DNA of 64,000 nucleotides. It comes from DASVEE01 sp036380735 (GTDB lineage Bacteria > Acidobacteriota > Thermoanaerobaculia > Gp7-AA8). Each line of letters starts with the position of its first letter. Position 1 is the first letter of the stretch. Below are positions 9,241 to 16,946 of the stretch, one piece after another. The notes beneath the pieces were generated by a model. It was given only the letters and a program-made list of their open reading frames with translations. It ran no database searches and was not told the origin of the DNA. Where the stretch lies: assembly GCA_036380735.1 (NCBI GenBank), contig DASVEE010000048.1, forward strand, positions 1 through 64,000, read 5' to 3'. The translations under genes and the position numbers were made by a program.

Positions 9241-10122
9241 TCAGGCTTGGACAAGGATCTCCCATCGGGCGCGGAGAACATCTGCTTTAGGTCGCTCCGT
9301 GGGATGCGTGTTAAGACAGCTCATGAGGAGATCGTCGACGTTAAAGTCGAGCTCAGGGTTGACAGCGGATGGCAGGGCTGGCAGGACCGCCTGTTGTCGA
9401 ACGACTGACTGCACCTGAATCGCGAACCGCTGGGCAGCTGACAACCGAGGGTCGGACGCGATAGCGGGATCACATCTTAGCCACTGAAGTCCGGTGAAGA
9501 TCTCGTAGAGGAGTACGCCGATCGCGAAGATGTCGACCGGCCGCCTCAACACCTCACACCTGAGCTGCTCGGGAGCCATGTATTCGGGCGTACCGAAGAA
9601 CTCGTTGATGCCGCGACCTTCAAACTCCGCGACGCCGAGGTCGATGATCTTCACGTGGCCCTGGTCGTCGAGCATGATGTTTGCGGGTTTCAAATCGCGA
9701 TGGACGAGTTCCGACAGGTGCATCTGGCTCACGCCGGCGCACAACTCCGTGGCGACGCGTTCCGCCGTATTACGTGGTAATGGGCCACGCCGTCGGCCGA
9801 GGATTGTCTTCAGATTCTCGCCCTCGACATATTCCATCACGCCGAATGTGAAGCCGTCTTCCGTCGCGACCCGCTCGCTCTTGCAAACATTAGGATGATG
9901 AATCTCGTGGCCCATGGCCACCTCGTGCCGCAGACGCTGAATGCTCTCGGCGTTCGCGACACGCGGAAACTTAAGTGCAACCCGCTTGCGGTTCCTCTCG
10001 TCGTACGCCGCGTACAGGATCGCTTCACCACCCGCCCCGATCGAACGCTGAACCGTGTAGCTGCCGAGCGTGTCTCCCGGCGAGAGCTCATGCGGTTGCC
10101 TCGTGTCAAATGGCGGCATCAC
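9241..10122 (-). CDS. Hanks-type serine/threonine protein kinase, soluble
   Basis: The 293-aa protein is essentially one protein-kinase domain: glycine loop IGAGGEA (29-34), catalytic Lys in VALKFP (K51), HRDLKPAN loop (141-148), DLG in place of DFG (161-163), and GTPEYMAPE activation segment (177-185) with a Thr that could be autophosphorylated. All catalytic residues are present, so it should be active. Unlike typical PknB proteins there is no transmembrane helix or PASTA region, so it acts in the cytosol. Its start overlaps the end of the 769-aa gene upstream by 17 bases, and it is followed 108 bases on by the 781-aa Rossmann-like gene. It probably phosphorylates one or both neighbours, which is inference from context. 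Confidence 0.93.
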   Translation of the reverse strand: MMPPFDTRQPHELSPGDTLGSYTVQRSIGAGGEAILYAAYDERNRKRVALKFPRVANAESIQRLRHEVAMGHEIHHPNVCKSERVATEDGFTFGVMEYVEGENLKTILGRRRGPLPRNTAERVATELCAGVSQMHLSELVHRDLKPANIMLDDQGHVKIIDLGVAEFEGRGINEFFGTPEYMAPEQLRCEVLRRPVDIFAIGVLLYEIFTGLQWLRCDPAIASDPRLSAAQRFAIQVQSVVRQQAVLPALPSAVNPELDFNVDDLLMSCLNTHPTERPKADVLRARWEILVQA

Positions 10123-12415
10123 GATCTCCGCTCAACCGTCGGCTCGTCATCTGCCGCCGGTGATACTCGAGCGCGGCACTTTCGCCAAGAGCGGCGGTGG
10201 TCACGAAGTCGGTTGCTTCAGGATAGTTCTTCGCCATCCGATGTGCGAGCTCGCCGAACAGCTCGTTGATGTCGACGTTTTGCAGGTCGACAATGTTCCC
10301 AGCGTCGAAAGGGGCGAGGTCTACTGAACGCGCTTGGACCTGAGTATCGACGTACTGCTGGTAGAGCTGGCGATGGATGTGCGAAAAATCCGCGCGTCTG
10401 ACGTTTCCCTTCAGCAGTTCCCATGCTGCGTCAGCAACGTTCTGTTTCAGCGCGACCAATTGCGCTTGGAGATCCGCCACCAGCACGTCAGCGATAGTCG
10501 GGTCCGCGAATTCCTTCAACCGCGCGAAGTCGCGCGTCTTTCGCGCGTCGGCGCGCACCGTACGGACGCGGTCGAGTTCATACACCAAGTAGGCTCGCAA
10601 GAGGAAGTGCGCATCGCTCCGCCGGACGACCTGCTCTGGTGCACCGCGGTATGCAACCTTCCAGCCATGGACGAGCGAGACAAGAAATTTGTGGAAGTCG
10701 CCATTGAAGCCGAAGAGATAGACAATGATGTCGGCGTAGTGGTCGGCGAGGTTCGCGACGTAGTCCTCCAGAAGCTCGCCATCGTATCCGAGAGCTTTCA
10801 GCGTTTTGACGAGAGGCTCGGTCGTTCGAAGAAAAAAGAGTCGCCCCGCGACCTCGTGCCAAAGATCGGGCACGATAAGCGGAAAGCCGAAAATTTGCGA
10901 AGTTGGCATACGGACGATCGGCGCCGTGCGCACGAAGCTGAAAATCGTTTTTACAGAATCGTAGATCGTGGCAAAACTCGGCGGATCGACCGGCTCGATA
11001 CGTCGCGCAAAGTCCTTCATCAACTGATCGGCCAAATACAGAAATTTCTGAACACCGCCGCTGTAGGCTATTGAACGGTCGCTTTGGCCGAGGATCTCAT
11101 CGTACGAGCCCACCGTTCGCTGGCGAAGAAGTAGCTCACTAAATTGATGCCAATCGTTGAGGCGTGCCCACACTTGGCGGTACTGGAGGTCGGGACGGTC
11201 ACACTCAGCACTGAGTAGTCGCAGGATATGTAGAAGACCGTGGAAGCAAGCCATTACCGCGTCGCGGACATCGCAGCAGATGCTCGAATCGCGTAGCGTC
11301 CCGGTGAGGAGGAACAGCGCATTGTCGATCGCGTACCGCTGCTCGATCGGCAGCTTGCGTCCTCGTGCGAGTGCGTCCATTGTCGCGTCAATATCGCGGA
11401 TGAGCGATTCCGCAGCTGTATCGCACCCGCAGTCATCCTCGTGCAAAACGATCGGGCCCGCCTCGATCACGCGGTCGAGACGTTTCTGTCTCTCCGCGAA
11501 GTCGCGCCCATTAACAAACATGAGGTGCGTCTCCACTTTTCGCACCACAGGTCTGTTCGCCTTTTCGCCGAGCTTCCGCTGCTCGCGTAACCAGTTCCGT
11601 TGAGCCGGGCCGCTGCTGACCATGAAATCAGCCTTGCCATCCAAGATGTCAATAATGTCTGCGTTGCTGAACAGATCGAGTACGTCATCGTATCCGCCCG
11701 GCGCACCGCGTAAAAATGTAAGGTGACGGTCGGAATTGAACTCCGGGGGATCGGGAGGATCAGTTTCCCGGTAGCCGAAGACAGTGAGTATCCGCTGCAA
11801 GACGGGGAGCGAGCGCCGTGCGTGCTCGGGTCCTGAAACGATCTTCAGGCTATGGACGGCCAGAATAAAGTCGATTAGCGCTGTGAACGTGGTGTCGTCG
11901 AAGTAGCCCTCGACCATAAGATCGTTCCACCCCAAGCCGGCGTGGACTCGCGCACCGGCGGCGTTCGGACCAAGCAAAGTCGTCAGCTTCTTGACGATTT
12001 GCTCCGCGATCCCGGGATAGGCGTACACGGCTCGACGAAGCCGCAGGTGGATCATGAATCGCAGCGCTGCCGGACCGCTCGCGTCATCGGGACCGCTGCT
12101 ATCAAACGGCACGCTGAAAACCCAGTTCACCACGCCTGCCTTCGAGCCGGCGCGGGGATAGCGAAGCTCGAAGATTCGCTTGAAGTTTGTTGTCTTGTAA
12201 ATCGTGGCGACATCGGCCTGTCCGAGAAGAAACAGGAGTTCCGGAGGCCACAATTCGCGGTTGACCGGGCGTTTACCCTCTGCCTGGCAACTCGCGAGAC
12301 GCTCGTCGTAGCCGTTTGCGGCAGCGCGGGAGACCTTGATCTCCGGACCGACGTCTCCAACTCCTACGGTCGCGTATGCTGTGGCAATGCCGTACGTGCG
12401 CAGGCGCAAAGTCAT
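10106..12415 (-). CDS. 769-aa cytosolic protein of unknown function in kinase cluster
   Basis: I do not recognise this protein. It is largely alpha-helical in appearance with no signal peptide. Visible points are a GLGWNDLMVEGYFD segment near residues 165-178, a pair of cysteine clusters (CGCD near 340 and CCDV near 395), and LWHEVAG near residue 530, which resembles the first half of a HExxH zinc site but lacks the second His. The 3' end overlaps the start of the Ser/Thr kinase gene by 17 bases, and a 91-aa protein is encoded 92 bases upstream. Translational coupling to the kinase suggests the two act together, as target, regulator or complex partner. Confidence 0.8.
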   Translation of the reverse strand: MTLRLRTYGIATAYATVGVGDVGPEIKVSRAAANGYDERLASCQAEGKRPVNRELWPPELLFLLGQADVATIYKTTNFKRIFELRYPRAGSKAGVVNWVFSVPFDSSGPDDASGPAALRFMIHLRLRRAVYAYPGIAEQIVKKLTTLLGPNAAGARVHAGLGWNDLMVEGYFDDTTFTALIDFILAVHSLKIVSGPEHARRSLPVLQRILTVFGYRETDPPDPPEFNSDRHLTFLRGAPGGYDDVLDLFSNADIIDILDGKADFMVSSGPAQRNWLREQRKLGEKANRPVVRKVETHLMFVNGRDFAERQKRLDRVIEAGPIVLHEDDCGCDTAAESLIRDIDATMDALARGRKLPIEQRYAIDNALFLLTGTLRDSSICCDVRDAVMACFHGLLHILRLLSAECDRPDLQYRQVWARLNDWHQFSELLLRQRTVGSYDEILGQSDRSIAYSGGVQKFLYLADQLMKDFARRIEPVDPPSFATIYDSVKTIFSFVRTAPIVRMPTSQIFGFPLIVPDLWHEVAGRLFFLRTTEPLVKTLKALGYDGELLEDYVANLADHYADIIVYLFGFNGDFHKFLVSLVHGWKVAYRGAPEQVVRRSDAHFLLRAYLVYELDRVRTVRADARKTRDFARLKEFADPTIADVLVADLQAQLVALKQNVADAAWELLKGNVRRADFSHIHRQLYQQYVDTQVQARSVDLAPFDAGNIVDLQNVDINELFGELAHRMAKNYPEATDFVTTAALGESAALEYHRRQMTSRRLSGDRDAAI

Positions 12416-12507
12416 ATCGATCGAGCCGGTCGCACCGGCGTTCCCTCACACGTGCGCTTGTGTTTGGTGTCGCGCTGAAGCCCGAAGAACGTCCGTAGTC
12501 GGTACGG

Positions 12508-12783
12508 CTAGACCGGCGAGATCTCGACGAGGTCCCCTAGCGCCTGCATCATCGCGTACCGCCAAGCTAGCCGCTCGCCATCCGTCGCTGCGGCATTACG
12601 TTCTTCGTGACAGGCGGCATTGTCGCCTAAAGCGACATCGAAGAAAAGATGAGCGTAGGACGTACAGGGGACGAGTGGGAAACGCGAATGGCCATCGCCG
12701 AAGGAAAGCGGGAGGCCGCGAAACGGATCACGATTGGCGTAATCAGCCATGTACATGAACCTCAATTCCTGTGATTCCATCAA
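12508..12783 (-). CDS. Small protein heading the kinase cluster
   Basis: The 91-aa product contains MADYANRDPFRGLPLSFGDG, a histidine, two cysteines and a hydrophobic stretch, but no domain I know. Support is mainly positional: same strand and just upstream of the 769-aa gene. An internal ATG giving MADYANRDPF would shorten it by 11 residues and is an equally good start. It could encode a small regulator of the cluster, or be a chance frame. Confidence 0.5.
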   Translation of the reverse strand: MMESQELRFMYMADYANRDPFRGLPLSFGDGHSRFPLVPCTSYAHLFFDVALGDNAACHEERNAAATDGERLAWRYAMMQALGDLVEISPV

Positions 12784-13245
12784 CGGAACTCCTTCGGCAT
12801 GCCTGCAAAAAATGTTGCGATCATACGCGCTCTAGCGTCGCTGTCAAACTGTTGGTGCCGAAAGCGAGGCTACGACGCCGCACCGCCTCGTCCTTGAAGC
12901 TAACAATAACATCCAGTGCAGATTCTACGCCCCACCGCCAGCCACGGCCGTGTCCGTCATCACACTCGGTCATGGTGCGCGGCGGAGGTGCTCATCCTCG
13001 CCCGCGCCAGCAAGGCACACCTTTCATGAATGGCTACCACCTGAGCTTGGCGAAAGTTTTGACGGCGTTCAACCTCCGAGACATCACCGTCACACGGATA
13101 GTTAGTCGCAAACGATTGCTGTGCTCACAACTACTCACCCCCACCAGTCGCGCTCGCCGCCGTTCCTTCTGTCTGCCGCGGCAAGGGGCCGCCGCGCATT
13201 TCGCGGCGTGGGATGAAACCAACAGGATCACCGCTCCTATACGCC
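12784..13245. other. Intergenic region without recognisable gene
   Basis: About 460 bases, less GC-rich than surrounding DNA. The open frames have no domain or codon-usage support. It should contain the promoter of the minus-strand kinase cluster, but I cannot point to convincing -35 and -10 boxes. Confidence 0.5.
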
Positions 13246-13500
13246 TTACTCGCGCTTCGGAACGAGCTTCCGTAGATCACGTCCGGTGAAAACGTCGACG
13301 AGTTCGACGACCTCGCACTCCAGCGCGACCGCTAAACGGATGATCGTCGTGAGGCTCGGCACCTTCAGGCCTCGCTCCATCTCGCTGATGTAGGCGTAGG
13401 TGATTCCGGTCAGCGCTGCGAGCGATCGCTGGCTTTCACCGCGTCCCTCTCTCAGCTCGCGCAGCCGCGCGCCGAACAGCTCCGCTTCAGGCTGCGTCAT
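13246..13500 (-). CDS. XRE-family transcriptional regulator
   Basis: The 84-aa protein is a single Cro/CI-type helix-turn-helix domain: LRELREGRGESQRSLAALTG, then ITYAYISEMERGLKVPSLTTIIRLAVAL, with the recognition-helix pattern of XRE repressors. Such proteins bind short palindromic operators as dimers. It is transcribed divergently from the 161-aa gene at 13581. The 80-base gap between them carries a sigma-70-like promoter with a TGCTATAGCA palindrome over its -10 box, a plausible target. It could regulate the downstream SymE-like pair or the kinase cluster on its own strand. Confidence 0.88.
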   Translation of the reverse strand: MTQPEAELFGARLRELREGRGESQRSLAALTGITYAYISEMERGLKVPSLTTIIRLAVALECEVVELVDVFTGRDLRKLVPKRE

Positions 13501-13523
13501 GGCCCCGATCGTGTGCGTGCCGC

Positions 13524-13558
13524 TTGCGTTTGCGATGCGGAGGCGCTATGCTATAGCA
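13524..13558 (+). promoter_or_regulatory. Promoter with overlapping palindrome
   Basis: TTGCGT (13524-13529) and TATGCT (13547-13552) are separated by 17 bases and sit just upstream of the 13581 start. A perfect 10-bp palindrome TGCTATAGCA (13549-13558) overlaps the -10 box, where a repressor would block initiation. The divergent XRE protein is the obvious candidate. Confidence 0.55.
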
Positions 13559-13580
13559 CGACATCAGGAGACCCCGCATC

Positions 13581-14066
13581 ATGCTCGACCCAGCCCTCAT
13601 CCAACGCATCCGCGCCATCTTCCTACATCATGAGTCGCGCGTCACGATCGACGACGCGGCGGGGCTCCTCGGGTGGTCGCGCGCGGAGATGGGTGCGGCC
13701 ATCCGCGATGGGGAGATCGAGGTCGTCGAGACGTGCAGCGGGAAACGGGTCGAGTTGCGGGAGCTGGCGGCGTATGCGCTCCAGCAGTGGCCGTTGACGG
13801 CGATCGAAGAGGCTCTCGGGCGGGATGCCACGTTGATTCTGCCGCCGGCGTTGCGGACGCGGAAGCTCACCGTGCGGCTGCCGCGGTATCAGATCGGGGC
13901 GCTGCAGGTGCTCGCGGATGATGGGCGGGAGTCGGTGGACGCGATGCTGATGCGCATGTTCGAGGAGCTGACCGACCTGAATCAGGAGCGGCTCGCGCGG
14001 CTCGTCCCTGGACTCGACGAGGCGATGGCGTGGCCGGATATTGCAGAGGGCGACCGCGCCTCGTGA
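13581..14066 (+). CDS. HTH/ribbon-helix-helix-like protein, putative antitoxin
   Basis: The 161-aa protein has an N-terminal MerR/excisionase-like winged helix (VTIDDAAGLLGWSRAEMGAAI, then DGEIEVV) and, after a linker, a segment KLTVRLPRYQIGALQVLADD-GRESVDAMLMRMFEEL that looks like a ribbon-helix-helix. Both halves suggest DNA binding. It ends 26 bases before the SymE-like gene, so the two likely form one transcript. By analogy with other toxin loci it may be the regulator or antitoxin partner of the SymE-like protein. An ATG preceded by CAGGAGACCCCGC gives a good ribosome-binding site. I am confident of the gene and less so of the role. Confidence 0.8.
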   Translation: MLDPALIQRIRAIFLHHESRVTIDDAAGLLGWSRAEMGAAIRDGEIEVVETCSGKRVELRELAAYALQQWPLTAIEEALGRDATLILPPALRTRKLTVRLPRYQIGALQVLADDGRESVDAMLMRMFEELTDLNQERLARLVPGLDEAMAWPDIAEGDRAS

Positions 14067-14092
14067 AACGACTGACCTGGAGGTGATGCGCA

Positions 14093-14464
14093 ATGTCCTC
14101 ACGGCTGTCTGATGACCTTCGCCGTCTTCCGGCGCTCCGTCGTCCGCGGCGGCGGCGCGTGCGCAAAGCGGTGGATCGGGCCGTCGAGGCTCGTCGAGAG
14201 CCGCAGCCGCGGGCGGCGCGGGCTCCGCACGTCCTCACGCTCTCGTCGCGGCGCGTTGTGCGGCGCACACTGCCCGAGGCGGTCGTGCCGTATTTGCGAA
14301 TGTCGGGACGGTGGCTCGAAGAGCATGGATTCGTCATCGGCTCGGGGGTGCGCGTGGTGGTGGAGCAGGGGCGCGTCACGTTGATCAGCGGCGAGGACGA
14401 TGGGGACGACGGGAGCGCGTCCGGCCAGTTGGCGAAGCCAGCGGCTGTTGTTACCCAACGCTGA
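14093..14464 (+). CDS. SymE-like toxin family protein
   Basis: After a basic, Arg-rich N-terminal 50 residues comes the SymE core: VVPYLRMSGRWLEEHGF, then VIGSGVRVVVEQGRVTLIS (about residues 62-100). This is the AbrB-like swapped-hairpin fold of the SOS-induced toxin SymE. SymE in Escherichia coli inhibits translation and degrades RNA and is controlled by an antisense RNA. Here the gene instead follows a DNA-binding protein gene by 26 bases. The 123-aa length is close to the family's usual 110. The gene ends just before a large repeat field, and an antisense RNA partner could not be recognised. Confidence 0.78.
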   Translation: MSSRLSDDLRRLPALRRPRRRRVRKAVDRAVEARREPQPRAARAPHVLTLSSRRVVRRTLPEAVVPYLRMSGRWLEEHGFVIGSGVRVVVEQGRVTLISGEDDGDDGSASGQLAKPAAVVTQR

Positions 14465-14550
14465 GGGCGCAATGGCCTTACCTTGAAGCTGTTCGTGGTA
14501 ACGGCGACGTGCGCGCCGGGTGGAGCATCCGGGTGGGGGCGCCCCCCCCG

Positions 14551-15235
14551 GTGTCATCCCGAACTGCCCGTATGGGGGCTCGGGTGGGGGAGGGCGGTGA
14601 GGGATCTGTGTGGGGGAAGGTGCAACACTGCGTGCCGTGGTTCCCCCCCGCACGGATCCCTCACCCTCCTCCTCCTCCCACACCCCCATACGGAGGGATT
14701 CGGGATGACGCAAGAGGGGGCACCACCCACACCCCCATACGGAGGGATTCGGGATGACACAAGAGGGGCGCCACCCACACCCCCATACGGAGGGATTCGG
14801 GATGACACAAAAGGGGCGCCACCCACACCCCATACGGAGGGATTCGGGATGACACAAGAGGGGCGCCACCCGAGCCCCAATACAAAGGGATTCGGGATGA
14901 CATACAGGAGCGCCCGTCCCCCCGGGTGTCATCCCGAACTGCCCGTATGGGGGCTCGGGTGGGGGAGGGCGGTGAGGGATCTGTGTGGGGGAAGGTGCAA
15001 CGCCTCGTGCCGTGGTTCCCCCCGCACGGATCCCTCACCCTCCTCCTCCACCCACACCCCCATACGGAGGGATTCGGGATGACACAAGAGGGGCGCCACC
15101 CACACCCATACGGAGGGATTCGGGATGACACAAGAGGGGCGCCACCCACACCCCCATACGGAGGGATTCGGGATGACACAAGAGGGGGCGCCTCCCACAC
15201 CCCCATACGGAGGGATTCGGGATGACACAAGAGGG
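14551..15235 (+). repeat. Composite repeat array (about 47-bp units plus 375-bp duplication)
   Basis: Nine copies of a unit containing CATACGGAGGGATTCGGGAT followed by GACACAAGAGGGGCGCCACC occur near 14687, 14737, 14785, 14831, 14879 (variant), 15061, 15108, 15156 and 15206, spaced 46-50 bases. Two longer elements (14551-14710 and 14926-15085, 375 bases apart) begin with GTGTCATCCCGAACTGCCCG, the near reverse complement of the unit, so each can fold into a large hairpin around GGTGAGGGATC and its complement. There are no unique spacers, so it is not CRISPR. Confidence 0.9.
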
Positions 15236-15440
15236 CGATGTGACCCGCGCGCTGGCGGCGTCGAGCTGCGGCCCTCGTGGTGTGCAGCAGGGTGGCAGCT
15301 CGACCGCTGCCACTGGGGGAAAGCGGCAGCTGATGAAGCGTCGCTGCCGCAGTCCAAACTGCCGCCGCGGGCCGTGCGAATCGCGGGGTGTGGTTCTCGG
15401 CCGGCATTCTCCGCGGCGATGAATGCCGCGGCGCGCAGCC

Positions 15441-15487
15441 GTCCTATCTGTCCTATACGTCCTATAGGTCCCATTTGTCCTATACGT
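15441..15487 (-). repeat. GGACNNATR tandem repeat block
   Basis: Five units of the 9-bp repeat, read on the minus strand, lie in the leader region of the first serine hydrolase gene. Confidence 0.85.
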
Positions 15488-15655
15488 TCACAGGCAGCGT
15501 CGCTTCGCGCCCCACCCCCGTCACGGTCCTGTTTCCAACGCGAAATTCGTTTGCCGGATCGTCACGATCACGCCTTCTTCACCCACTACGCTTACTCCAC
15601 ATTTTGACAACGTGAGGGCGCGAAGCTTTGGCGCCGCGGGATTGGGGACGACCAC

Positions 15656-16783
15656 ATGACTCGAGCACTCCTCGCTCTGCTTCTGGTGCTGTCGCAGTTT
15701 TCGGTCGACGCGGCGCCGCGCAGGCGCGCCGCGCTGCATCCGGTACCGGTCGTCGCGCCGGAGGCCATCGTGGCCGCGGCTCGGCAGGCCGCGGAAAAGG
15801 CTCTGGCGGCCGGCGTGCCGGCGATGCAGATCGCGGTGTCCCACCACGGCCGCGTCATCTACTCGGAAGCATTCGGCGTGACCGACAAACAGAGCGCGAC
15901 GGCCGCAACACCGAAATCGGTGCTGCGGGTCGGCTCGATCACGAAGCAATTCACCGCGGCGGCGATTCTTCGCCTGGCCGAGCGCGGCGAGCTGACACTC
16001 GACGATCGCATCGAAAAGTACGTCCCCGACTTCGACACACGCGGCCGGACGATCACGCTGCGGCACCTCCTCACTCACACCTCAGGCGTCGCTCGCGACC
16101 CGTACCCGGCCATTCTGACTCCGGCGACCGTCATGGCGCCGTTCCCGCGCGCGCAGGCCCTCAAGACTCTCAACACGAAACCGTTCGATTTCACCCCCGG
16201 CGCGAAATGGAGCTACAGCAACTCCGGCTACCTCCTCCTCGGCTATGCGATCGAATCGATCACCGGCATGCCGTACGCGGAGTTCATTCACAATGAGCTC
16301 GCGCTGCCGCTCGGGCTCCTCGACACCGGCGTGTGCGGCACGTCCAACCTGCCGCTGCACGACGGGTACAGCTTCATCCAGGGGCAGTGGACGCGACTGG
16401 ACTCCTTCCACACGTCGGGGATGATTTCGTCGGGCGCGCTCTGCTCCACCGCATCGGATCTCACGCGCTGGGCGCACCTCCTCGCCACCGGCCGCGCCAT
16501 GCTGCCGGAGTCGTACGCGACCATGACCACCGCCGCACGCCTGGCCAACAACACCGTCGTGCCGAACAACTACGCCCTCGGCGTAGGCGTGCAGAAAATG
16601 TTCGGCCATCCCGCCGTCTCGCACGGCGGCGCGGTGCCTGGGTTCCTGAGTTTTCTTCTCTATCTGTCCGATCAGGAAATCGGCGTTTCGGTGATTTCGA
16701 ATGCGTTCCCGTTTCCCGCCGACGGCAATTCGGAGTTGATCGCGAATGCCTTGGCGAAGGTGGCGCTGGACGCTTTGGAGTGA
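15656..16783 (+). CDS. Secreted serine hydrolase (beta-lactamase/DD-peptidase fold), copy 1
   Basis: The 375-aa protein has a signal peptide ending near VDAAPRRRA. It has the class C beta-lactamase/penicillin-binding fold motifs: SITK (the SxxK nucleophile), YSN (in WSYSNSGY, the YxN motif) and HGG near the C-terminus in place of KTG. Members cleave or transfer acyl groups on D-amino-acid peptides, esters or lactams, and most are not resistance enzymes. The ATG at 15656 follows GGGGACGACCAC. It is followed in tandem by a close paralogue at 16947, the two being alike throughout their length. The product should be periplasmic or lipid-free exported. Confidence 0.92.
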   Translation: MTRALLALLLVLSQFSVDAAPRRRAALHPVPVVAPEAIVAAARQAAEKALAAGVPAMQIAVSHHGRVIYSEAFGVTDKQSATAATPKSVLRVGSITKQFTAAAILRLAERGELTLDDRIEKYVPDFDTRGRTITLRHLLTHTSGVARDPYPAILTPATVMAPFPRAQALKTLNTKPFDFTPGAKWSYSNSGYLLLGYAIESITGMPYAEFIHNELALPLGLLDTGVCGTSNLPLHDGYSFIQGQWTRLDSFHTSGMISSGALCSTASDLTRWAHLLATGRAMLPESYATMTTAARLANNTVVPNNYALGVGVQKMFGHPAVSHGGAVPGFLSFLLYLSDQEIGVSVISNAFPFPADGNSELIANALAKVALDALE

Positions 16784-16830
16784 ATCGGCGGGAGTGGGCT
16801 GGCGGGGTCGTTTGCAAGAAGGATCTGAAA

Positions 16831-16916
16831 GTCAGAACGCAGAACGCAGAACGCAGAACGATGGATTGAGAACGGTCCCCTTTCAACGTTCTGCGTTCTG
16901 CGTTCTGCGTTCTGAC
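16831..16916 (+). repeat. Perfect 30-bp inverted repeat of 8-bp units
   Basis: The left arm (16831-16860) is GTCAGAACGCAGAACGCAGA and continues with the same 8-base unit GCAGAACG. The right arm (16887-16916) is its exact reverse complement, and 26 bases separate them. The RNA would form a very stable 30-bp stem between the two serine hydrolase genes, 30 bases before the second start. It lacks a T tract. Confidence 0.95.
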
Positions 16917-16946
16917 TTCTGCGTTTCGTTGATCGGGGTGACCAAA

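Noticed and set aside
14551..15235. CRISPR array
   Set aside because: The units run with nearly constant intervening sequence, so there are no unique spacers, and no cas genes are near.
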